Positions 13,736-23,480 of a stretch of DNA of 64,000 nucleotides are shown one piece after another (within the stretch, counting starts at the first letter, position 1; the number at the start of each line of letters is the position of its first letter). Below the pieces are notes generated by a model that saw only the letters and a program-made list of their open reading frames with translations, was not told the origin of the DNA and did not search any database. A program made the translations under genes and the position numbers. Origin of the DNA: Apteryx mantelli (lineage: Eukaryota; Chordata; Aves; Apterygiformes; Apterygidae). The DNA is taken from the NCBI RefSeq assembly GCF_036417845.1, contig NC_089980.1, forward strand, positions 134,008,516-134,072,515, read 5' to 3'.

Positions 13736-14115
13736 TTAAATACCATTGAAAGTTTGGCTCTGGGTGCTCTGAGGATAATAACCCTTCCTTTCCTTCATCT
13801 AGTCTTTCTTTGGTGTCCTCTTAGATTGTAAATCATCTTGTGTTCAAGCTGTCTCTACCAGGCATGTGTATATCAGAGCCCTGATTTTTGGTTAGAACTG
13901 CTAACCGTTGCCAGAAATACATTAAGAAGTAGTGATAATCATTCCTTTCATGTGTATAAGTGAAGAAGGATACAGAATTCAGAAGTTGACTTTAATCTTA
14001 ACCGGACCCATTATCCCCCTTTTACATAGTTTGATGCCAGACGAAATTACAGTAGATATTCTTTGTGCATGATGCTTAGAATAAGTAAAAGTTGTAGGCT
14101 GAGTTTGATGTGAGC

Positions 14116-14451
14116 TTTGCGGTCACAGGGCTCGAAATCCGATTTGGCGGCCGACCTGACACGAGCGGCTTCGGCAGAGAAGCGCAGACGCGCGCCAAGC
14201 GGCGTTTGCTCCCGCTCCGCTGCCCCGCAGCCCCTAAAAGCAGACTGCCGGTGCACGACGCAGCGCGTGCCGAGTTCAGCTCTTTCACGAGACCGTCGCC
14301 CGCGAGGGTTTCTGGAGCCGGGCAGGCTTGGCCAGCGCCGGGCACGTCCCCGTCGCCGCGCGGGGCCCCTCTGCTGCACGGCGTACGCTGACACGAGGTC
14401 CGCGGAGCGGGCTGCCGGCTCTTAACGGACGGATCAAAACGGCCTAAAGCT
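14116..14451. promoter_or_regulatory. Orphan intergenic CpG island
   Basis: I count roughly 48 CpG dinucleotides in about 335 bp, about one every 7 bases. The flanking kilobases are CpG-poor. The GC content is high, and there are runs such as ACGCGCGCC and CCGCCGCGCGG. The island has no TATA box that I can see and no recognised coding exon. Both strands have open frames of about 90-115 codons across it, as expected for any CpG-rich DNA with few stop codons. CpG islands of this density usually mark a promoter or a polycomb/enhancer element kept unmethylated in the germ line. No protein-coding gene start is recognisable nearby, so an unannotated noncoding RNA promoter or a distal regulatory island are the two most likely readings. 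Confidence 0.75.
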
Positions 14452-14897
14452 AGATTAGTATCCCGAGTCCGGATGAAATTCCCTGACGTTACCCCTGAAA
14501 AGTTTCAGGTGGGGGATAAAGAAAAATCTTGTAACGCGAAACCTTCTGATGTCCAAATTGTTATGTTACATAGGAAATCTCCTTCTTTCTTACAGCCCCT
14601 GGTGGACTTTCACTGATGAGTGACTGGGCCATCTGTTTAATTTCACGATTAACATATGTGTCGTACAGTTACAAACACTTCCCTCTCGGCGCTGTCCGGC
14701 TGCCCGTATCTGAAGTGCAGCTGATTTCGGTCCAAAAACCACAGCAGGGCGTGTAATTAATAAGGGTAATGTTGTGATATGATAAGTGCTGCAGTTTAGT
14801 GTGTGGTTGAGCCTATTGTTAACCCCAGAGCTGTTAATTTCAGACTAATGTTTTAAGCTGATTTACATGGGAGATAAGCAAATTCATCTGTATTACA
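14452..14897. other. AT-rich flank of the CpG island, candidate regulatory element
   Basis: This segment is dense in motifs typical of developmental enhancers: AACCACA (14737-14743) and TGTGGTT (14802-14808), which match RUNX core sites, ATTAAT-type homeodomain sites, GATAAG and GTTAAC. It has no open frame of interest. Its role is inferred from motif density and from its place beside the CpG island, not from any alignment. Confidence 0.3.
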
Positions 14898-15060
14898 GCA
14901 ATAATACTTCTTAGCACTTATCCAGCTGCAGATCTTGAAGCACTTTATAAACATTAATGAATTAAACCTCGTGTTCAACGAGGCTGCAAACAAAGTCATG
15001 GTGTTATAGCCCCATTGCTAAAAACAAAATCCAAAAGAGTGGGAGAGAAATTACTGTTTT
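14898..15060 (-). mobile_element. MIR-like SINE relic (minus orientation)
   Basis: The plus strand reads CACTTTATAAACATTAATGA followed by ATTAAACCTC, and later a GCCCCATTGC segment. This matches the reverse complement of the MIR/CORE-SINE 3' region (consensus like CACTTTACAAATATTAACTC, then a CCCATTTTACAGA-like stretch). It is divergent and lacks recognisable target-site duplications, as expected for an ancient copy. The borders are approximate. Confidence 0.6.
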
Positions 15061-18000
15061 GCATTCTACTGACACAGGCTGAGAGCAACTGCCTTCAGTT
15101 TTAATTACTACGTGGAAGAAACCTTACTTTGGGCCTTTTTTTTGGCTCCTGGGGAAAAAACTCCCTTTAACTTTGGCCATTAGGCGGTAGGGTTCCCCTT
15201 ACAACTTAATAGTGAAATATCCTTTTACCGAAAGCCGGTGTTCAGAATGCACAACTGATAAATTAGGAAAGGGGGGGTGGATGAGCTCTCCTCATGGTAT
15301 CCCAGTCTATGCTATGAAAATGTCTTTGATGCCCCATTTATCTATGTCTCCATCTTCTCTGTCTCTACTCAACAACAGTTTGGAAAAGGAGGTCTAATTT
15401 TTTCCAGCAATCAGTAAGAGTCTGATCCCAGATCTGTATAATCAGTTAAAAGGTCCTAGTGTCTTGCAGTGACTCCGGACCAATCCCTGAGAATAAATGC
15501 TCCTTCCTTGTTTAAAGACAGGTAGTCCTGCAGTAAGCTAGCTGAACCCAGGCTCACATGTTGAGTCTGCCAAAGTCATTTTAGCTGCCTTGCAAGAAAA
15601 ATCCCGCTGATGAAATGGGACTTGCACCAGTAGGTCATCCACCAGCATGGCGGTGGCGCTGCAGACGCTGTTTTTTGATGTAGTGGCCGGGGTCCTCAGT
15701 GAGGTGACTTCAATTGTTGCTATAGGATTTCATAGCAGGAAAATAGCGTTCTGTTAGATTCGATCCCGATTGCTTCTGTATTTGACTGTTCAGTAGAAAT
15801 GGCGAATAGGAAGTTTAAAGTCTCAGCAAGCTGTAAATCAAATATACTCACACCCAGAGAAAGTCCATGCATTGGCTGGCGTGCAAGAAGATGGACAAGA
15901 CGAAAGAAAGGAGTTACAGTTATTCGCCTGCTACACGTGGAGATCAGAGTTGCAGAAAGACTCAGGCCAGATTTTTAAAGAGCTCCTCACCCAACATTTG
16001 TAGGGTCCTCCCTTTGGGTGCCAAAATGCATGGCTGTGTTCGCTAACACCTGAGTGACCTGCAGTTGCTATCTCTGGCCACCAGTGCCACATGGTGGTTG
16101 TTCTAACAACCTCTGTTCCTGCTTGGACATTGGACCAGGCGCCGTGCTCTCCTGAAGATCTCTGAACACAGGACCTGCTGAAAGCAACACAGTGCCAGCA
16201 GCTGCACCCAGCGGTCAAGCCTCGATGACCGTCCTCTGCCGAGCTGCCTGTTCCCCTGGCTGCTACCGCCACGTCCCAAAATAAACCCAGGGCTCTGCTG
16301 GCAGCACAATCGCAGGGTGAAGCAAAGCTTCATGTTCACGCCGTGCTGGCAACAGTCTAATTATTACAAAGGCCTATTTATTATGCGTCAAGATGTCTGG
16401 AGGCAAATCTGTTATGACTCTGCCTCAGTTTTCGAGGAGAAGAGAGCAGCCAAACTGCAGAAGTGCTACCGAAGAGACCAACCACCTTATATAACGGCGC
16501 CCAAAACACTGCAGCTCGAGGTGTCTTCCTCTAGTGTCAGGGGCCATCCCTGGAGAGCACAATCACACCAGTGTTTTCTTCAGAGATTCAGCATAACATC
16601 TGCATATATCCCTGTTATTGCTGGCTGAGATTCTTGTGGGCATCACCTGTGATTAATGTTTGCACCAAGCACTGTCAATGAAAGTAGAAGGTGCTTCCAG
16701 CTGCAGGCTTTTAATTACTAATGTCACCAAAGAGGATGTCTTAGGGGCCTTTACAGGGCTTGCTGAGAGACAGAGACCCTCAGGGAAGAGGAAAATAGCA
16801 TTTATCTGGCTGGCATTCCCCGACACATGAGCTGGGGCACACATCAGAAGCCCTTGCACACAGACAGAAAATAATCACTAGCAGGAACTTTCCCCCTCAG
16901 CTCATCTGAAGAAAACAAGTGTGCCAAGAAAGCTCCTATCCAGGGCCTCCTAGACACTGCCCCAGTGCCAGAAGATGATCTTTAAACATCTGTTACAGCT
17001 CTGCACATGAAAGAATCATAAGCACATTAGTTTGCATGTTCAGTCATCCTATCTCCAAGGGGGATGTGCTCATCGGCTGACAGAGCTATCTGCAGGATGT
17101 GCTCATTCGTGCTGCATCCAGGTACTTGGCAAGCGAAGCGGGTGACGATGTTCTTGGCATCACACCTGCCTTGTGCAATCAGCCAGGGGCAGCGATTTCC
17201 ATACTGCTATCTCGCCCTGCCAGGGAGGAGAGCTGCCGTGTGCTCACAGCTGGGGCTGGCCAAGCCGAGCAGCTGAGGAGGAAGGAATTCATCTCCTCCT
17301 TTCAAGATAGAGCTGCAAAATGACTTGCGCTCACCGCAGTTTTTCTCTCCTGCTAGACTGAGGGAGCTCAGTGAACTTGGTGGAAGGTCTTTGGCTTCAG
17401 CTTCAGAAATGGTCTTTTGGGTAAAGTGCTCTTTTCCCCGGGAGGAAACCGAGATGACTTGCGGGAGGTGACATGCAACCTGGATACAACCCTAGCCCCA
17501 CCAAGTGCATCAGTAGCTTTCCTGGCATTTTCAGAGTAGCCAGGAACTCATCAAGTCCAGACGTTATCAGCTTGTCTTGGTCTGCCCTGGCTACGAAACC
17601 CAGCTTCACATATTGTGGTATCTTGTGATATAAATTCCCGTCACCTGCCAAAGAGTAAAGAGAAGCATAAGTGTCATAAAAAGCTGATCCCCGGCATGAA
17701 TTCTTTCACATGTGTGCTTGGAAATGGTGTCACTCACAGCAACTAAGCACAAACTTCTGGGAGCTGTTGGACATCTTCAGCCCCTGCCTGTTGTGCTTTA
17801 GAGCTGCAATTTTTCAGAAATGTGTCTATACGCAAGAGCAGCATCCTGCCACCATGTTACCAATTTATGTACTCATGAGTTTTCTAACCAAGATTTTACA
17901 CTGAATATGCTAGAAATCATCCTAGAAGAGTCTGTTTTCTGAGATGTCGTGTGTTTCTTGGTGTTTTCTCAGCCAGAAATGTTTGCAGTAAGCAAAGTCT

Positions 18001-19097
18001 TCTGGCCAACTCCTTCAAGTGAGGAGGCAGCAGAACCCAAACTGTGCTAGGGTCTGCATCACATGAATGTTCAAGCCTCGGCTTGTCTTACCTAAAACTC
18101 TTTGGCCAGTTATCCCTGCTTCTATCTCTTACCTCTTCTGTGAAATTATTTCTAAGCATGTGTTTGGACCTTTCTTAGGCCAAAGTCTTCTGTTTAGTTC
18201 AGTCCCCATCTCCCTTCAATCCTCTGCTGCACAGCAGCATCCTCATCTCATGCTTGGATTCAAGACCTTTTATGTGGTATAGACAATTATCTGCTGGAAA
18301 CCAGGCAGAGAAAAATGCTTGGTTTCATATGCAGTGCACCAGACAAAAGCCGCACGAGTAACGACTTTTGGTCACTAATAATATGAACTGGGATTACAAC
18401 TGGTTGACTGGAGATGAAAACAGTCGTTGCTTTCCCTACCTCATTCACTCCCTGTCAGCTCTTGGGCAAGATGAAGATGTGCTCAGATGATCTCCGACAT
18501 GGCCACGGAACTGTCTCCCTAGAATAAGAGAGAGACAGAGACGGAGCAAAATTCAGTCCTAAATCTTACCAGGGCTTTCATTTTTCTCATTCCTCAGTCT
18601 CACCCCAGTTAATTCAACTCTTGTTTTCCAAATTTGCATTAGAAGGTTATTTTGTGTCTGCAGACACATATCCAAATCCTAATCCCATTAAAATCAGTGG
18701 CAAAACTTCCAATAACTTCAACTGAACCAGGACTTGGCTCACAGTGAAGAAAATGTTGTTCTGAAGGCAATATGTACTGCCACAAGGATTCAGACATCCA
18801 TAAATCTATCAGACCAATGAGTACTTCCATCTGCCACCCAGCATTTGGAGCCGGGTGTGTTAACAATATGAGCAAGAGAGTGAAAGTTACCAGCAAACGC
18901 ATTTCTGCAGCCATTTCTCTCATTCTTATTAATGAGGTTTTTGCATTTACTGGCACAAGTATAAAGCGCAGCTTCCAGGGCACAATGTTATAGGTGCAGG
19001 TCGGGCTCTTGAGGCAGCAGCTTGCGTGCCAGTGTGACAGGCACCTTCACGCTTCCCAGCTGCGATGTTGTAGCTAGTTCTGTTTTAAAGAGGCTGA
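15061..19097. other. Intergenic sequence, no gene recognised
   Basis: I found no exon, RNA gene or intact transposon here. One palindromic-repeat relic lies at 18675-18744. The remaining open frames (for example 15931-16272 and 16317-16628) show no recognisable protein family and overlap on both strands. Confidence 0.6.
18675..18744. repeat. Amniote palindromic-repeat relic
   Basis: AATCCCATTAAAATCAGTGG followed by CAAAACTTCCAATAACTTCA resembles the widespread sauropsid repeat whose arms read CCCATTGAAGTCAATGGNAAAACTCCCATTGACTTCAATGGG and which ends in a CAGGATTTCACC-like tail (here CAGGACTTGGCTCACAG). The family probably derives from a DNA transposon or MITE with long inverted arms. I give no family name because I cannot align it. 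Confidence 0.45.
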
Positions 19098-19210
19098 TCT
19101 GGTCTCAGGAAATCTGAGCTCATTTCCCAGCTCTGCCACCAACCTCCTGGGTGACCTGGGGCAAATCATTTGATCTCAGTGTGCCTGAGTTCTTCCTTTG
19201 TAGCATTTGT
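19098..19210 (+). mobile_element. MIR-like SINE
   Basis: The order of motifs follows the MIR core and 3' part: CAGCTCTGCCACCAAC, then TGGGTGACCTGGGGCAAATC, then CAGTGTGCCTGAGTTCTTCC. The consensus reads GGCTCTGCCACTTAC, TGTGACCTTGGGCAAGTTAC, and CTGAGCCTCAGTTTCC. This is the best preserved SINE in the window. Its 3' end runs toward a trinucleotide A/T repeat at 19264-19303, which may descend from the SINE tail. Confidence 0.75.
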
Positions 19211-19263
19211 TACTCCTATCCTTTGTCTGCCTATGAAATCTTTCAGGCAGAGCTGCAATACAT

Positions 19264-19303
19264 ATAATAACAATAATAATAATAGTAATAACAATAATGA
19301 CAA
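19264..19303. repeat. (AAT)n-type trinucleotide microsatellite, imperfect
   Basis: A run of AATAAC/AATAAT/AGTAAT units about 40 bp long. It encodes an Asn-rich stretch in one frame, which explains the Asn-rich open frame at 19170-19451; that frame is not a gene. Confidence 0.9.
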
Positions 19304-20090
19304 TCTGGTATATACACTGCATCAAATCTCAGCCACCCACATCTGGCCAGCTGCATTCTGGCAGGGCTCTCATAGCCGACTTGCACACACACGGGAACCT
19401 TTAGCTGGGAAAAAAACCTTCCCTTTCCTGGTGAGTAATTTTAAGGACTAGACTGGTAGCAAAGCCAGAGTGAAACCTGGAGGCAATTTTGCTGGCGTTC
19501 CAAAATGAGTTTTATTTAAGTCTATAAATGTTTTTGAAAAGTCTGTTTTAACAGGGGCCAGAGTGCCCTGAGGTGACTCTCTTTAAAGTGCTTTGTTTTG
19601 TTAATAATGATTCGTAAATGCTGTCTGTCGGAAGTGTCGCTGCCGCTATCCTGGAAACGTCTCGGCTGGGAAACACAGGTACCTTGTGTTACTTATGTGC
19701 TTTGAGTATTTTTCCTTGCAATGATGCTTGTTAACACTGTGAGTCTGTGTGGCCACTGATGCCAGGGCGAAATGGTGCTCTGCTTAACAGCCGAGGGCTT
19801 GGGCTCAGTTTGGCCGTCCCTGCTGCTGGTGGCACATGCAATGTCACCCAGGGGAGCTGATGGTGGTAGCCCAGGAACGGGGGGCAGAATATCTTGGGGA
19901 ACTAGCCAGGTTGTTCCTGAGCGAAGGTGTCGCATTCCTGGAGGATCCCTGCTGAAATCACGGCTGGGCAGCGCCGTTGTGTGAATAAATCCCTCGGAGC
20001 AAGGGTCTGCTAATCCATGGCCTGGAGAGTATCCTGCTGGGGCGGAGAACAGCAGATAGATACCCTGTAGATACCTACAGGGCATAGATA

Positions 20091-20264
20091 GCCTGGAATA
20101 GGTTGCCCAGAGAGGTTGTGGAGTCTCCATCCTTGGAGATATTCAAAAGCCATCTGACAGGGTCCTGAGCAATGTTCTCTAAGTGACCCTGCTTGAGCAA
20201 GGGGGTCGGACTAGATGCACTTCACAGGTCCCATCCAACTTCAACCATTCTGTGGTTCTGTGAG
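20091..20264 (+). mobile_element. CR1 LINE, 5'-truncated 3' end
   Basis: The motif order matches avian CR1 3' ends: GCCTGGAATAGGTTGCCCAG, AGAGGTTGTGGAGTCTCCAT, CCTTGGAGATATTCAAAAGC, then GGTCGGACTAGATGCACTTC, AGGTCCCATCCAACTTC, and finally the octamer tail CATTCTGTGGTTCTGTGA. Only about 175 bp of 3' untranslated sequence remains and no ORF2 coding part is present, as usual for 5'-truncated CR1 copies. A perfect 8-bp hairpin lies just upstream (20063-20082). The presence of CR1 and its divergence support a sauropsid, probably avian, source. Confidence 0.9.
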
Positions 20265-20391
20265 ATACTCTATGTAGGGATACCTTGTGCTGAGCCAAAA
20301 GGCCAAAACCGCCAGTCCTGACATTAATTGTCAGAGGGGGAGGAAAGAAAAATGAGTTATCTCGAAGTAAGTATTTGTATTTGGTGGGAGG

Positions 20392-20417
20392 TAACGCCCC
20401 TAACGCCCCTAAACGCC
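20392..20417. repeat. Short tandem repeat, TAACGCCCC units
   Basis: Two exact 9-10 base units (TAACGCCCC) are followed by a third diverged unit (TAAACGCC). It is CpG-containing and small, with no known family. Confidence 0.75.
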
Positions 20418-20463
20418 TTTAAGAAATGTTCAGAGTTGAACCTGCTGCAAATACTGTTTCAAG

Positions 20464-20491
20464 CATGTATTATATGAAAATATAATACATG
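20464..20491. repeat. Perfect 12-bp inverted repeat with 4-nt loop
   Basis: CATGTATTATAT, loop GAAA, ATATAATACATG. The arms are exact reverse complements, so the DNA or an RNA copy could form a 12-bp hairpin. ATTATATGA also recurs directly after it (20492-20500). Confidence 0.95.
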
Positions 20492-20740
20492 ATTATATGA
20501 ATCACTGCTATTTCTCTTTAAAATCCTGCTTTGAATACGAGCACCATTTCAAGCCTCTGGGTCCTTCGGAGGACCCCGCTTCATCTTCTGCAGATTTGTA
20601 GTGCTATTTCCGCCTCTCAAATCTACTCCAGCAGCTTCAGTCAGGATAAAATTACAACGGCCATCAATCCGGTCCTCATACTTCAGAGCATAAACTAATC
20701 ACCGAGGAGGGGAAGGAAGTAATTTTCTTCACACTTTATT

Positions 20741-20870
20741 ACCGCGCCGCCACGTACGTTACAGCTCTCGATGCTGCTCTTTGTTTCGCTTCCTCGCGGC
20801 GCATCCGTCACCGGCTGCTGACAGACAGCCCGGCTGGACAGACCATCGCAGCCTGACTGCGACTGTCTAA
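20741..20870. promoter_or_regulatory. Short CpG cluster
   Basis: About 15 CpGs lie in 130 bp (for example CCGCGCCGCC, ACGTACG, CTCGCGGCGC) inside CpG-poor DNA. It is too short to meet usual CpG-island length criteria. No coding exon is visible. It may be a small regulatory element. Confidence 0.4.
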
Positions 20871-22010
20871 AAGTTTGGCTAAAGCCAGATATTCCTCTGC
20901 AGTCAGCGGTGAGAGAGTGGTCAGGGATGATTCATCCCGTGCTAAGATAGGGGTCTGGCGCAGACGAGATAAATCACCTTTTGCAGGCCCTGAGTCTTTA
21001 CATTGACCATAGGGGGAGCCCGTATGATTTGTCTGTATTAGATATTTAACTTTTATATGGCTGAAGTTAGGTGAGGTGTCTCTCGCCTTCCCTGGCCATG
21101 CTTATTTTATTCCTGCTCTTCTGTTGGTTTTGTTCGTTGACTGAGTGAAACACTAGAAAATTTGCTTATGCTTAATAAATAATTGCACCAAGCATGCTGG
21201 TATCTGTATCTTAGCAGAATGACGCCTGGACGCCAGCACAATACGGATGTGAACTGATGATAATAATTGCCATTTTGGAACAGGGGGATATAACTGCTGA
21301 AACGCAGCAGAAGGGGCTAGCAAGAAGTCCTGTTCAGAAGTGGTTGTTCACTGAGACGGGGCAAAAGAGGAGGGGAAGTTTTATTAATTATTGTACTTAA
21401 ACCTGAGTGAAACGGCAAACATTGCTGCTTTTAAAATTTCCCAGCTGTTCTTTCCTTTGTTCTGGGGACTGCTTGGAAGTTTGAGCAGTGATAAAAGCAA
21501 GGGCTCTTAAAGCAGTTTGCAAAGTTGTAGGAGACTTTAAACAGCTGGTATGATAAAACACCCACATTTCCCCTGACAAATGTAAGCTCCACCGGTAGCT
21601 TTTAGAGAAGGGATTCATACTGGAGCCATAAAAGAAATAAAATGGTTAAGTGTAGAGGTGACGTTCTGGGTTTTCCCAGCTCACAAAAGATATATCTAAC
21701 CAGCCATTATCACGCAGGTGCACGTATATCATTCAACATCAGACATCAAGGAAAAATAATCGCCCGGAGTGAGAGAGTAAAGTTCAATGAAAGTTTGAAA
21801 GCATTACGCACCAGCACTCCTGGAAGCATAATCAGGCACTGAAAAAAAAAAAAAAAGACTCCCATACTTCTGTTTGGTTGATGAGTTTTGGTTTCTGGCT
21901 GCACCGAAAGAGATCTCATACAAATCTATCTTCATTAGACTTCTAAAAACAGTTGTACATTTCCTGGATGCTCATTAACAGGGGAACATTGCCAAACTCT
22001 TGTCCATGAT

Positions 22011-22047
22011 GGCCCTGATTCAGCAAAGTACTTAAACATGTGCTCCA
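22011..22047. repeat. Amniote palindromic-repeat relic
   Basis: GGCCCTGATTCAGCAAAGTA followed by CTTAAACATGTGCTCC resembles one arm of the sauropsid repeat GGCCTGATTCAGCAAAGCACTTAAGCAYGTGCTTAA. Only one arm is retained. Confidence 0.5.
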
Positions 22048-23317
22048 GCCCCAAGATTTATAAGAGAGGGTGTAAAAGTTGCCCAAACTTTTTCTAAACT
22101 GCAGGACATACTAAGCCCAGTTTTCATTTGCAATTTCAGTACAAATCCCAGTCAAATACTCTTATCTTTAATCTGATCTGTTTTAAATAATAAAATGTTT
22201 GATATATGTGTGTTTATCTATTTATCTGATCTTCAGCATAAAGTCATGCTGCACTTAACATTTTTGGTGACTCCACATACATATCCTTGTCTCTACTGGA
22301 ATTCTTTGAATTCCACTTTAAGCTTGAATGTTAGTAGCATTGTAGAAAAAGACCTATCTGTCTGTGTCCTGTGTCATCCTGCCCAGTCAGCACATGCACT
22401 TGAGCTAATTAATGCTTAGTCTTAGTGTCTTCTTTCCCTCCATTAATATACATTCTTTGCAAACTCTTTTCTCCCATCATTCCTCTAGTGTTTTACAGCT
22501 GCCTGCGTTGAATACCCAACTGTTCCTTGTCTCAGCCATTGACGCAAGCCTGTCTCCTAAAATGCATGCATTAAATGGTAGCTGCAGACCAGGAAGGGTG
22601 TTGAATTAGATCGTTCTGAAGTTCTCCAAGTTACACAGTATGTTTTGAGATCAGACAGTTTTTGAAGTCCTTTACATGTGTATTTCCCCCTGTTTGTTGG
22701 ATTTTTTTAGGGGGTCTTCCCAAGTGAGTTGTAATGGAGATGTCAAGGCGTCGTAGGAGCACAAAGCTGTGCTGCAACATGCGTTGCAGGCAATCAAGCT
22801 CTGATAACTATCTTGCTGGGACATGCCAAAAGTCTCCCAAGATATTGTTGCTTTTGTGTCTCCCTGCTTTTGCCTGTCCAACTCAAGGCACTTCACCAGG
22901 AGACTGATTTTGGGGAAACTGTGAGTTCCTTGCAAACCAGCTGCAGGGCTGGGCTGTCATTTGCATGTGCATGAATTTCTCACCCCTCTAAGGCTCTCAG
23001 GGGTAAGGGATGACTTCTTAGCGAGATGGAAAGTTTAATTTTTTTTTAATTGTCTAAATATCTTTTCCTATTGGACTTTCCTCATTAGAACTAGATTTGC
23101 TGTTCCCTGCGAGCTTTGATCCAAGCCCAGCTCAGAAGAGCACCGATGTGGAAGTGAGTGTGAGCTCGACCACACAGAGCAGGCAGTTTCAGTAAGTGGC
23201 GGACCTTATCCCAACCACGACTAAGGGAAAAACGTCTACTGCTTTTTCTGCCCTATTTATTGCTACTTCACTGTTCCTATTACTGTAGGCTAAAAACACA
23301 ACAGTGATTAAATCCTT

Positions 23318-23480
23318 GTCGTACTAGGTGCTGTACAAACATAACCCTGTAATCTAAATAGACCAGATAAGGAAATGAAGTGATTTTCTAGGCAGTCAAG
23401 GGGGGACTGGAGAAGCCATCGAGTCAGGAGGAAAATTCGGACTTCCTGACTCTTAGATGTGCACCTGACCCGTGAAACTA
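23318..23480 (-). mobile_element. MIR-like/CORE-SINE relic (minus orientation)
   Basis: GTACTAGGTGCTGTACAAAC, then GTAATCTAAATAGACCAGAT, AAGGAAATGAAGTGATTTTC, and a late GGACTTCCTGACTC segment. They occur in the same order as in the reverse complement of a common amniote SINE (TGCTAGGYGCTGTACAAACA ... TAATCTAA.TAGACAAGA ... AAATGAAGTGACTTGCCCAA ... GGTCTCCTGACTC). It is divergent but collinear over about 160 bp. Confidence 0.65.

Larger units (their letters stand above)
8861..14115. other. Intergenic sequence, no gene recognised
   Basis: This is mixed intergenic DNA. It holds a GC-rich patch near 9,190-9,450 that includes a C-run tract (9195-9212), an 11-base C run at 10749-10759, and a palindromic-repeat relic at about 13,575-13,735. 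The segment 11390-11460 (GTGAGATCATCTTGTCTGACC and following) resembles an old amniote interspersed repeat, but too little is left to name it. Open frames up to 139 codons (10409-10828) look like chance. Confidence 0.6.
20265..23317. other. Intergenic sequence with local CpG cluster and inverted repeat
   Basis: It contains a short tandem repeat (20392-20417), a perfect 12-bp inverted repeat (20464-20491), a CpG cluster (20741-20870), an A run (about 21842-21856) and a palindromic-repeat relic (22011-22047). No exon is recognised. Confidence 0.6.

Noticed and set aside
14047..14425. Arg/Ala-rich open frames on both strands over the CpG island
   Set aside because: CpG-rich DNA lacks stop codons, so opposed frames of 90-115 codons are expected. 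No homology was recognised.
15752..15776. GATTCGATCCCGATT, considered as a tRNA T-arm
   Set aside because: No matching acceptor stem, A box or anticodon arm at the right distance.
19170..19451. Frame with an Asn-rich run
   Set aside because: The Asn run is the trinucleotide microsatellite at 19264-19303, and the 5' part is MIR-like SINE sequence.
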